A DNA stretch of 64,000 nt from JASTVH01 sp042862465 (lineage in GTDB: Bacteria; Pseudomonadota; Gammaproteobacteria; Pseudomonadales; Oleiphilaceae), in the NCBI GenBank assembly GCA_042862465.1, contig JASTVH010000010.1, forward strand, positions 62,001 to 126,000. Reading direction: 5' to 3'. Of this stretch, positions 56,944-64,000 are shown in pieces. Every line of letters begins with the position of its first letter. Position 1 is the first letter of the stretch. The position numbers were made by a program, and so were the translations under genes. The notes under the pieces are model-generated. The model saw only the letters and a list, made by a program, of their open reading frames with translations. It was not told the DNA's origin and searched no databases.

Positions 56944-57990
56944 TTAGAACAGGTAGGCTGCACCAACGTTCAGCTGGTTGGTATCACCGTCGTCGTTGCC
57001 GTTGTCATCGTTACGGGTTACGGCCTCGGTGTAGACGTACATGTTGTCAGACAGGTTGTGGATAACCTGAGCAGTGATCACGCTGGTTTCCATGTCGCCG
57101 ATATCCGCCTGCTGGTTCTCGTAAGAGAGGCGGAAGCTGTTGGCACCCATGGTGTAAGTGCCCATCAAACCATAGGTATCGGCACCGTTGTTGCCAGTAT
57201 TCTTTTCACCGCTACGAGTGTCGTAGTAGGCATCCAGAACAAGATTGTTCAGCGTATACGCAAAGCTAACACCGTAGCTGTTTTCATAGCTACCAGTGCC
57301 GCCAGACGCGAGGGTGTCACCGTCGTTGGAATCCATAGCCAGGGCCACAGTGAAGTTATTCATCTCATACTTGGCACCCAACTGGTACGGATAGTTTTTA
57401 GCGTTGCTGACCGGATCAGCTTCGCCATCAATCTGTACAACCGCATGCAGCGTCAAACCACCCATGCTTGGGGATACGTACTGAACCAGATTGTCTTCAG
57501 CAGTGGTGTAACTGGATGTCACGTTGAGCGCACCAACTTCATAGATCCAGTTAGAATAGTCACCAATCAGCACTTCGTACTGGGAATCGTCCTTACCAAC
57601 CCAGACCTTACCGAAATTACCTTCAACACCCATGTACGCTTCGTCCAGTGCGTCCAGACCGCTGGTACCGTCAGTGGTGTTAATGCCCTGAAGTTCAATC
57701 TTGCCGAAAGCCTTAACACCCGGCATCAGCTCATGGCTGTGCTCAACACCGATGGTAGAACCGTTGTCTACCAGTTGTCCTGCACCACCTTGATTGTAAC
57801 CAGTAGCTCCAGCAGCTACTGCATTTTCTGCGTCGGTGTAGGTATAAACCATCTGGATGTTGCCCTAGATCTTCGGCATGGCGTCCAAACGCTCAGCCAG
57901 ATCAGCGGTCTTTTCATTGCCCATTTGCGCCATGACCGGCGCCGCGAACGTTGCAGCTGCAACGGCTGATGCAATCAGAGTCTTTTTCAT
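56944..57990 (-). pseudogene. Outer-membrane porin gene interrupted by an amber codon
   Basis: The frame from ATG 57990 gives a signal peptide (MKKTLIASAVAAATFAAPVMA) and a short mature start, then TAG at codon 42 (57867-57865), then resumes GNIQMVYTYTDAEN and runs 306 further codons to a normal porin end GAAYLF with terminal phenylalanine. Ribosome-binding site AAGGAAG precedes the start. In Alcanivorax-like porins this spot is usually an aromatic residue in a xYGN-type motif, so TAC or TAT to TAG is the likeliest change. Otherwise the gene looks healthy: promoter, terminator and frame are intact. Could be a pseudogene, a sequencing error or a strain-level off state. Reinitiation at ATG 57852 would give a product without a signal peptide. 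Confidence 0.85.
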
Positions 57991-58005
57991 TGCGTCTTCC
58001 TTCTT

Positions 58006-58017
58006 TGAGTTAACTCA
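58006..58017. repeat. Perfect palindrome TGAGTTAACTCA in the porin leader
   Basis: Twelve-base perfect palindrome lying about 16-27 bases before the porin ATG and just upstream of its ribosome-binding site. It may bind a regulator or pair in the mRNA. Confidence 0.5.
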
Positions 58018-58086
58018 GGTTTAGCCGCGGGATTGAACCCGTTGTTCTTGTATACCGGGCGCGTTTACGCCCGATGTTGTGTAGGA

Positions 58087-58114
58087 AATATGTCATAAGA
58101 ATGACAATTTGCAA
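58087..58114 (-). promoter_or_regulatory. Putative porin promoter with overlapping operator-like dyad
   Basis: Minus-strand TTGCAA (58114-58109), 16-base spacer, CATATT (58092-58087). The dyad TGTCAT-aaga-ATGACA (58091-58106) fills the spacer and touches the -10, as a repressor site would. The roughly 95-base leader also contains two hairpins, GGGCG...CGCCC (58057-58072) and CGGG...CCCG (58028-58041). Confidence 0.45.
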
Positions 58115-58655
58115 ATTTTAGTGCGATTTAGCACCAAAAATGCACCATTTCCTCCCATAATCCTCCTTAATACTGGTCTTCATCCGTGTTGTTATCCCAG
58201 ACAGGCGACCAGTTACCCCAAGCGCTACCGGTTTGACCGCGTCCACACCTTCCCGGTGTTGAATTTTAAGAGGGCAAAGCAGCAGTGCCTTATCAATCAC
58301 TTACGGAGACTTCTTAAAGCCTCACTTAATGAATGCTTTTTAATACAAATCCTTTAATTTTGCAAATCAAAGGCCTCAAGCCCTTAAAGAATTTCGCTCT
58401 AAAAACACGCATTATTCATAACAAATTTGGAGCCAGAAAATGTTCTTTTCTTTTTTTTCAAACTGTTATGCATCAAGGCGACCCGTACAACTTTATAGAC
58501 CCAAAAATCGGCGCCTCATTTCTGTGCAACCCTAGCACAAGAATTGTGCAGCGCCTCTTTGACTTTCGTCGATGCCTTGCCGTACCGCATCCGCGGTCTA
58601 TTTCAGCACGCCCTTTATGACAGTTTCATGAAAACCATCCCATACTGCCGGACCA
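58115..58655. other. AT-rich intergenic stretch between porin and dtd
   Basis: About 540 bases, clearly AT-richer than the rest of the window. No frame looks like a protein and no RNA family is recognisable. It contains the dyad GCACAA-gaa-TTGTGC (58535-58549) and direct copies of GCACCA near 58131 and 58143. Part of it may be an extended regulatory region for the porin. Confidence 0.5.
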
Positions 58656-59096
58656 TCAAGCTTCAAGCCAAAAGGTCACCGGGCCATCGTTAATGAGACG
58701 CACTTGCATGTCGGCTGCAAAGATACCGGTCTCTACACGCCCCGGCAAGACTTGAAGTGACTCTGCTACAAATTGCTCATAGAGCCGCTTTCCCAGAGAG
58801 GGCTCGGCAGCACCGGAAAATGAGGGTCGCCTCCCCTTGCGGGTATCCGCTGCCAGGGTGAACTGAGAGACCACCAGCAACTGCCCCTCAATGTCTGCCA
58901 GGCTGCGGTTCATTTTTCCATTCTCATCCGGAAAAACCCGGTAGTGGGTGACTCGCTCAACCAGCCGGCGACAGTGGGCGTCATCGTCGCCCTCCACTAC
59001 CGCGACAAAAACCAACAGGCCCCGGCCAATCTGGCCAACAACCTCCCCCTCAACGGTAACCGATGCTTCGCTAACCCGCTGAATCAACGCCCTCAT
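58656..59096 (-). CDS. dtd: D-aminoacyl-tRNA deacylase
   Basis: 146 residues, normal length. Removes D-amino acids and glycine from mischarged tRNAs. Starts MRALIQRVSEASVTVEG; the active-site motif SQFTLAADTRKGRRPSF and the cross-subunit NDGPVTF are intact. Its start overlaps the pip stop by four bases, so pip-dtd is an operon. Confidence 0.97.
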   Translation of the reverse strand: MRALIQRVSEASVTVEGEVVGQIGRGLLVFVAVVEGDDDAHCRRLVERVTHYRVFPDENGKMNRSLADIEGQLLVVSQFTLAADTRKGRRPSFSGAAEPSLGKRLYEQFVAESLQVLPGRVETGIFAADMQVRLINDGPVTFWLEA

Positions 59097-60061
59097 TCCA
59101 AACCGAACTCCGGCCCGAACTTTTCACTGAAATTGCGACAAGCTTGTACCAGGGCGTCCACGATCGCCGGCTCACTAGCCGAGTGTCCCGCGTCCCGGAT
59201 GATAAAGAGTTCGGCATCCGACCAGACATCATGCAGCGCCAGAGCGTTTTCCAGAGGACAGACCATATCGTAGCGGCCGTGCACGATTGCGCCGGGAATA
59301 CCATTAAGCGCATCTGCGTTGGCCACAATCTGATTGGATTCAAGGAAGGCATCATTGCGGAAGAAATGGCATTCAATCCGGGCCAGGGATATGGCTGTAT
59401 GCGGATGGCCGAAATGTTCCAGCACCTTGGTACTCGGATGCAACGTCGCGCAGCGACCTTCCCAGATGGACCAGGCCTTGGCTGCCTGGATCTGCTCCAG
59501 TTCGTTTTCACTGGTCAGGCGCTTATGGTAGGCCGCCATCAGGTTGTCACGCTCACTCTCCGGAATCGGCGCGACAAAATCTTCCCAGTAATCCGGGAAA
59601 ACGCGGCTGGCCCCGTCCTGGTAGAACCAGTCAAAGTCGCGCTGCCGGCAAAGGAAAATGCCGCGCATTACCAGTCCCAGGACCTGCGCCGGGTGTGTCT
59701 CGGCATAAACCAGGCTGAGGGTGGAGCCCCAGCTGCCGCCAAACAGCAACCAGCGATCGATACCCAGAAACTCCCGGATACGCTCCATATCCGAGACCAG
59801 ATGCGCGGTGGTATTGTTTTCCAGACAGGCCAGGGGCGTGGAGCGGCCACAGCCACGCTGATCGAAGAGGATGATGCGGTAGCGTTCGGCATCAAAGAAA
59901 CGGCGATGGTAGTCCTCACACCCGCTGCCGGGCCCCCCGTGCACCACCACAACCGGGATGCCATGGGGATTACCGCATTCTTCGACGTAGAGCTCGTGAA
60001 TGTCGTCTACTTTCAGACGATAGGTTTCGTTCGGTTGGATCTCTGGATAGAGCGTGAGCAT
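59093..60061 (-). CDS. pip: Prolyl iminopeptidase
   Basis: 322 residues, alpha/beta hydrolase of family S33. HGGPGSG is the oxyanion motif, GGSWGS the nucleophile elbow, and VHGRYDMVCPLENA plus DAGHSASEP hold the catalytic Asp and His. Releases N-terminal proline from peptides, cytosolic. Pseudomonas also pairs pip with dtd. Confidence 0.95.
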   Translation of the reverse strand: MLTLYPEIQPNETYRLKVDDIHELYVEECGNPHGIPVVVVHGGPGSGCEDYHRRFFDAERYRIILFDQRGCGRSTPLACLENNTTAHLVSDMERIREFLGIDRWLLFGGSWGSTLSLVYAETHPAQVLGLVMRGIFLCRQRDFDWFYQDGASRVFPDYWEDFVAPIPESERDNLMAAYHKRLTSENELEQIQAAKAWSIWEGRCATLHPSTKVLEHFGHPHTAISLARIECHFFRNDAFLESNQIVANADALNGIPGAIVHGRYDMVCPLENALALHDVWSDAELFIIRDAGHSASEPAIVDALVQACRNFSEKFGPEFGLE

Positions 60062-60218
60062 AGGACTGCTTCATTCCTTCGAAACGTTCCGGGAAAGAGT
60101 ACTCAAATCCCTGCGCGCTGTCACGAACCGGGCGCCGGCAGGATTGTAACCCTTCGCATGTCAGCGGGGGACGGAGCGGAAAGCGAGCCCCGTGCCCGCC
60201 TGTTCCTTTTCGCATGCA

Positions 60219-60297
60219 GGTGAGGCGTGAGGATCGCGCGCGCTGCGCACTGGTGAGGGGTGAGGCTAATACCCACTTCCCTGATCGCCTCACCCCT
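60219..60297. repeat. GTGAGG-type repeats and inverted copy between pip and typA
   Basis: GTGAGGCGTGAGG (60220-60232) and GTGAGGGGTGAGG (60253-60265) start 33 bases apart; CCTCACCCCT (60288-60297) is an exact inverted copy of AGGGGTGAGG. The rest of the 309-base gap (60062-60370) holds nothing I can name. Confidence 0.6.
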
Positions 60298-60370
60298 GAC
60301 CGGATACCGCACTGGGTGCCAATCCGCGATCACCCCTACTTTTTGTCAGGGCAATCTTCAGGCACCCGGC

Positions 60371-62182
60371 TCACTTCTTGCCGGCGCGACGGCGTTCGTG
60401 TTCCTTGAGCAGCTTCTTGCGCACCCGGATGGCTGCGGGCGTCACCTCGACCAGTTCATCGTCATCGATAAACTCCAGCGCCTGCTCCAGGGTCAGCCGG
60501 ATCGGCGGTGTCAGGACGATGTTCTCGTCTGTACCGGCCGCGCGGATGTTGGTCAGCTGCTTGGCCTTGGTCGGGTTGACCACCAGATCGTTGTCCCGGT
60601 TGTGTATGCCGATGATCATGCCTTCGTAGACCTCGGTTCCCGGCTCGACCATCAGGCGTCCACGCTCCTGCAGGTTGAACAGCGCATAGCCCAGAATCTT
60701 GCCGTTCACCATGGAGACCAGAACACCATTCTTGCGATGCTCGATGGCACCGCCTTTCACCTCGCCCCAGTGATCAAACACGTGGGTGAGGATGCCGGAA
60801 CCGGAGGTCAGGGTCAGGAACAGGGAACGGAAGCCAATCAGCCCGCGCGCCGGCATGATGAAGTCCATGCGAACCCGGCCACGGCCGTCCGGCACCATGT
60901 TCTTGAGATCCGCCCTGCGATAGCCCATCTCCTCCATCACCGAGCCCTGATGCTGCTCCTCGATGTCGATCACGACGAACTCGTACGGTTCTTCCATGAG
61001 GCCATCGCGCTCACGGGAGACCACTTCCGGCCGCGAGACACCCAGCTCGAAACCCTCACGACGCATGTTTTCAATCAGGACCGACAGGTGCAGCTCGCCA
61101 CGGCCGGAAACAATGAACTTCTCGGCGGAATCGCCCTGCTCGACCCGCAGCGCCACGTTGTGGAGCAGCTCCCGATCCAGTCGCTCGCGGATGTTGCGGC
61201 TGGTGATGTACTTGCCTTCCTTGCCGGCAAATGGCGAGTCGTTGACCTGGAAGGTCATGCTGACGGTCGGCTCGTCGACGGTCAGCGCCGGCATGGCTTC
61301 CGGGGCATCCTTGGCACACAGGGTATCGGAGATGAACAGCTCATCGATGCCGGTGACACAGACGATATCACCGGCAGAAGCCTCCTCTACGTTGACCCGG
61401 TCCAGCCCCAGGTAACCGCGCACCTCCAGAACCCGACCATTGCGTTTGCTGTCGTCGCGTCCCACGATGGTTACTGGCATGCTGGGCTTAAGCTTGCCGC
61501 GCTTGATCCGACCGATACCGATCACACCAACGTAAGGATCGTAATCCAGCGAACTGACCTGCATCTGCAGGGGGCCGTCCAGATCGACTTCCGGTGACGG
61601 AACACGATCGACGATCATCTGGAAGAGCGGCGTCATGTCTTCAGACAGCGCATCCGGATCCTCACCGGCCACACCGTTAAGGGCGGACGCGTAGATGACG
61701 GGGAAATCCAGCTGCTCTTCCGTGGCTCCCAGGGCATCGAACAGGTCGAACACCTCGCCAAGCACCCAGTCCGGTCGCGCACCGGGCCGATCTACCTTGT
61801 TGACCACAACAATGGGCTTGAGCCCCTTGTCGAAGGCCTTCTGGGTTACGAAACGGGTCTGCGGCATCGGGCCATCGACTGCATCCACCAACAGCAGGAC
61901 CGAGTCCACCATCGACAGCACCCGCTCAACCTCACCACCAAAATCGGCGTGTCCCGGCGTGTCCACGATGTTGATGCGGTAGTCCTGCCAGTTGATAGCC
62001 GTGTTTTTGGCCAGGATGGTGATGCCGCGCTCTTTCTCCTGGTCGTTGGAGTCCATGATACGCTCGGTGCCGGCAGACTTGCGGTCCAGTGTGCCTGACT
62101 GCTGCAGCAGTTTATCCACGAGCGTTGTCTTGCCATGGTCAACGTGCGCGATGATGGCGATATTGCGAAGATTTTCGATCAC
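60371..62182 (-). CDS. typA: Ribosome-associated GTPase TypA/BipA
   Basis: 603 residues from a GTG start, giving the invariant N-terminus (M)IENLRNIAIIAHVDHGKTTL as in E. coli. G motifs: AHVDHGKT, DTPGHADFGGE, NKVDRPGA. Elongation-factor-like domains II, III, V follow, with the TypA-specific C-terminal domain ending KKLLKEHERRRAGKK. Acts in 50S assembly at low temperature. Divergent from glnA, as in E. coli. Confidence 0.97.
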   Translation of the reverse strand: MIENLRNIAIIAHVDHGKTTLVDKLLQQSGTLDRKSAGTERIMDSNDQEKERGITILAKNTAINWQDYRINIVDTPGHADFGGEVERVLSMVDSVLLLVDAVDGPMPQTRFVTQKAFDKGLKPIVVVNKVDRPGARPDWVLGEVFDLFDALGATEEQLDFPVIYASALNGVAGEDPDALSEDMTPLFQMIVDRVPSPEVDLDGPLQMQVSSLDYDPYVGVIGIGRIKRGKLKPSMPVTIVGRDDSKRNGRVLEVRGYLGLDRVNVEEASAGDIVCVTGIDELFISDTLCAKDAPEAMPALTVDEPTVSMTFQVNDSPFAGKEGKYITSRNIRERLDRELLHNVALRVEQGDSAEKFIVSGRGELHLSVLIENMRREGFELGVSRPEVVSRERDGLMEEPYEFVVIDIEEQHQGSVMEEMGYRRADLKNMVPDGRGRVRMDFIMPARGLIGFRSLFLTLTSGSGILTHVFDHWGEVKGGAIEHRKNGVLVSMVNGKILGYALFNLQERGRLMVEPGTEVYEGMIIGIHNRDNDLVVNPTKAKQLTNIRAAGTDENIVLTPPIRLTLEQALEFIDDDELVEVTPAAIRVRKKLLKEHERRRAGKK

Positions 62183-62275
62183 AATTAAGGGGTCCTGCGG
62201 GATGGGAAATTAAAAGGGGCTGTAGTATACAGTACAAGCACCGAAAACAACGAATCGAAAGACCGCCAAGCCATT

Positions 62276-62292
62276 CGCACCATACTGGTGCA
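62276..62292 (+). promoter_or_regulatory. NtrC-binding site 1 of glnA
   Basis: CGCACCATACTGGTGCA: the GCACCA/TGGTGC inverted half-sites of the NtrC consensus at the standard spacing. It lies about 130-150 bases upstream of the predicted sigma-54 start site. Confidence 0.8.
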
Positions 62293-62305
62293 CCAAAGCG
62301 GTAAA

Positions 62306-62322
62306 TGCACATTTTTGGTGCA
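62306..62322 (+). promoter_or_regulatory. NtrC-binding site 2 of glnA
   Basis: TGCACATTTTTGGTGCA: matches TGCAC-N7-GTGCA. Its centre is 30 bases from that of site 1, about three helical turns, so dimers could bind cooperatively. Confidence 0.8.
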
Positions 62323-62398
62323 CAGGCTTGGTTCGCTGTACCGCTTCAGTGGCGCCTATTGGGCAGCAAACTGCGGAATATCGCACCAAAAAGAATAT

Positions 62399-62414
62399 TG
62401 GCAAACTATTTGCA
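62399..62414 (+). promoter_or_regulatory. Sigma-54 promoter of glnA
   Basis: TGGCAAACTATTTGCA: GG of the -24 and GC of the -12 element exactly 12 bases apart, matching TGGCAC-N5-TTGC. Predicted start near 62425, leaving a leader of about 170 bases before the glnA ATG. Confidence 0.85.
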
Positions 62415-62592
62415 CCTCATCTGCGCATGAATATCCCAAGGCAGAGCGGGAGTGCTTCTGGTATTCTCCCGACTGCCAAAAAGTGAACCCGGAGATTTCT
62501 CCAGAGCCGGCATGGCAACTGAACGGCTCAGTGCGGCCTAAAGCTGGTGCGGGAAACCGGCTCGACTGAACATCCAATAAACGGAGCAAGCA

Positions 62593-63999
62593 ATGTCCAA
62601 GAACACGCTGAACCTGATTAAAGAACACGAAGTCAAGTGGGTCGATATGCGATTCACCGACAGCCGCGGCAAGGAGCAGCACGTCACCATCCCCGCGACC
62701 GAAGTGGACGAAGATTTCTTCTCTGACGGCAAGATGTTCGACGGTTCCTCCATCGCTGGCTGGAAGGGCATCAACGAATCCGACATGATCCTGATGCCGG
62801 ATGATGAAGCAGCGGTCATCGATCCGTTTACCGAGGAAACCACCCTCAACATCACCTGTAACATCGTTGAGCCGTCCACCATGCAGGGCTACGAGCGTGA
62901 TCCGCGTTCCGTTGCCCGTCGCGCTGAAGAGTACCTGAAGTCCACCGGCATCGCCGACAGCGCCCTGTTCGGTCCGGAGCCGGAGTTCTTCGTACTGGAT
63001 TCCGTCCAGTGGAAAGTCGACATGAACGGCGCCATGTACCAGCTGTACTCCGAAGAGGCCGCCTGGGTATCCGGCGACGAGTTCGAGCGCAACAACATTG
63101 GCCACCGTCCGGGCGTCAAGGGCGGCTACTTCCCGGTTCCGCCGGTCGACTCCCTGCACGACATCCGTGGCGCCATGTGTGCTGCCATGGAAGCCATGGG
63201 CCTGGAAATCGAAGTACACCACCACGAAGTGGGCACCGCCGGTCAGTGTGAGATCGGTGTTGGCGCCAACACGCTGGTGAAGAAGGCAGACGAAGTACAG
63301 GTTCTGAAGTACTGCGTTCACAACGTTGCCCACGCTTACGGCAAGACCGCGACCTTCATGCCCAAGCCGCTGGTCGGTGACAACGGTTCCGGCATGCACG
63401 TTCACATGTCCCTGAGCAAGGACGGCAAGAACGCCTTCGCCGGCGACGGCTACGCAGGCCTGAGCGAAATCGCCCTGTACTACATCGGCGGTATCATCAA
63501 GCACGCCAAGACCATCAACGCCTTCACCAACGCGTCCACCAACTCCTACAAGCGTCTGGTACCGGGCTTCGAAGCACCGGTTATGCTGGCCTACTCTGCC
63601 CGCAACCGTTCCGCTTCCATCCGTATCCCGTACGTAAACAGCCCGAAAGGCCGTCGTATCGAGGTACGCTTCCCGGATCCGTCCGCCAACCCGTACCTGG
63701 CCTTCGCGGCCATGCTGATGGCCGGCCTTGACGGCATCCAGAACAAGATCCACCCGGGCGATGCCATGGACAAGGACCTCTACGACCTGCCGAAGGAAGA
63801 GGCCCTGAACATCCCGACCGTAGCCGAGACCTTCCAGGAAGCGCTGGACTGCCTCGAAAGCGACCACGAGTTCCTGACCCGTGGCGGCGTGTTCACCGAG
63901 GACATGATCCAGGGCTACGTCGACCTCAAGCGCGAGGAAGTCGAGCGCCTGAACATGACCACGCATCCGGTCGAGTTCGACATGTACTACTCAGTGTAA
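62593..63999 (+). CDS. glnA: Glutamine synthetase, type I
   Basis: 468 residues. Makes glutamine from glutamate and ammonia with ATP; dodecameric. Catalytic segments: MFDGSSIAGWK (Asp/Ser of the glutamate site), GPEPEFFVLD (metal), NGSGMHVHMS and NRSASIRIP. Tyr397 in DLYDLPKEE is the residue that GlnE adenylylates, so this is the regulated GSI-beta form. The gene ends two codons' length before the window edge. Controlled by the NtrC/sigma-54 region upstream. Confidence 0.99.
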   Translation: MSKNTLNLIKEHEVKWVDMRFTDSRGKEQHVTIPATEVDEDFFSDGKMFDGSSIAGWKGINESDMILMPDDEAAVIDPFTEETTLNITCNIVEPSTMQGYERDPRSVARRAEEYLKSTGIADSALFGPEPEFFVLDSVQWKVDMNGAMYQLYSEEAAWVSGDEFERNNIGHRPGVKGGYFPVPPVDSLHDIRGAMCAAMEAMGLEIEVHHHEVGTAGQCEIGVGANTLVKKADEVQVLKYCVHNVAHAYGKTATFMPKPLVGDNGSGMHVHMSLSKDGKNAFAGDGYAGLSEIALYYIGGIIKHAKTINAFTNASTNSYKRLVPGFEAPVMLAYSARNRSASIRIPYVNSPKGRRIEVRFPDPSANPYLAFAAMLMAGLDGIQNKIHPGDAMDKDLYDLPKEEALNIPTVAETFQEALDCLESDHEFLTRGGVFTEDMIQGYVDLKREEVERLNMTTHPVEFDMYYSV

Positions 64000-64000
64000 G

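Noticed and set aside
57865..57867. Amber codon as programmed recoding (pyrrolysine or suppressor)
   Set aside because: No recoding element is visible and other genes in the window do not show internal TAG; a mutation or sequencing error is simpler.
58091..58106. PhoB box at the porin promoter
   Set aside because: A PhoB box needs direct TGTCAT repeats; here the second half is inverted (ATGACA).
58119..58147. NtrC-like half-sites upstream of the porin
   Set aside because: GCACCA copies occur in direct, not inverted, orientation, so they do not form the NtrC dyad seen at glnA.
58333..58620. 95-codon plus-strand frame in the AT-rich gap
   Set aside because: No ribosome-binding site, low-complexity start and no similarity to a known family; considered chance.
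60219..60297. Possible CRISPR remnant
   Set aside because: Repeat units are only 13 bases, differ in one base, and there are too few copies; no cas gene is near.
60260..61597. Long open frame on the plus strand opposite typA
   Set aside because: Antisense shadow of TypA; begins in the GTGAGG repeat region and has no family match.
62356..63966. Long open frame on the minus strand opposite glnA
   Set aside because: Antisense shadow of GlnA that also spans the sigma-54 promoter region.

Overview
The window is a 64 kb piece of chromosome from a gammaproteobacterium. The gene order gltB-damX-aroB-aroK-pilQPONM / ponA-maeB-rpmE-priA-argS-ftsN-hslVU-DUF971 and the nearby set yqiA-cpdA-DUF1249-nudF-thiC-tolC-waaA match the Pseudomonas/Oceanospirillales arrangement. 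The composition, the small porin and the LPS-core genes suggest an Alcanivorax- or Marinobacter-like marine bacterium; that genus-level guess is an impression, not a proof. Almost everything is core genome. I see no phage, insertion sequence, CRISPR array, rRNA or tRNA gene.

Layout. 1-11.8 kb (minus strand): the 5' part of gltB, a damX-aroB-aroK operon, and the type IV pilus operon pilMNOPQ, which ends in an intrinsic terminator. 12.0-23.7 kb: ponA, maeB (minus), rpmE (minus), priA, argS, ftsN, hslVU behind a sigma-32-like promoter, and a DUF971 gene. 23.8-35.6 kb: patatin-like lipase, ptsP, rppH, HAD phosphatase, imelysin-like lipoprotein, rlmI, HDOD protein, gcvH, yqiA, cpdA, DUF1249 and nudF. 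35.8-39.7 kb: thiC behind a TPP riboswitch, and the divergent tolC, which carries a perfect 36-bp in-frame tandem duplication. 39.7-51.8 kb: waaA and a divergent ten-gene LPS/glycan operon. 52.0-57.9 kb: ilvE, glnE with its CYTH partner, and a porin gene broken by an in-frame amber codon. 58.7-64 kb: dtd-pip, typA, and glnA behind a textbook NtrC/sigma-54 control region.

How the genes work together. The window is rich in nitrogen assimilation: glutamate synthase (gltB), glutamine synthetase (glnA, with its adenylylation tyrosine), the adenylyltransferase that modifies it (glnE), and the nitrogen phosphotransferase enzyme I (ptsP). A second theme is the envelope: type IV pilus assembly, PBP1A, two SPOR-domain division proteins (DamX, FtsN), TolC, Kdo transferase, an LPS glycosyltransferase operon and a porin.

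The least standard region is 41.2-51.8 kb. It holds an ELM1-family protein, three GT4 enzymes, two related CgeB-like glycosyltransferase paralogues at positions 3 and 10, a YrbL-type kinase-fold protein, a GT-A-like protein, UDP-GlcNAc 2-epimerase and an O-antigen-ligase-like membrane protein. No heptosyltransferase is visible. The most striking single-locus observations are the amber codon in the porin, the tandem duplication in the predicted outer loop of TolC, and a large imperfect palindrome upstream of cpdA. Several starts were moved from the longest possible frame to internal ATG, GTG or TTG codons because of ribosome-binding sites and family length.
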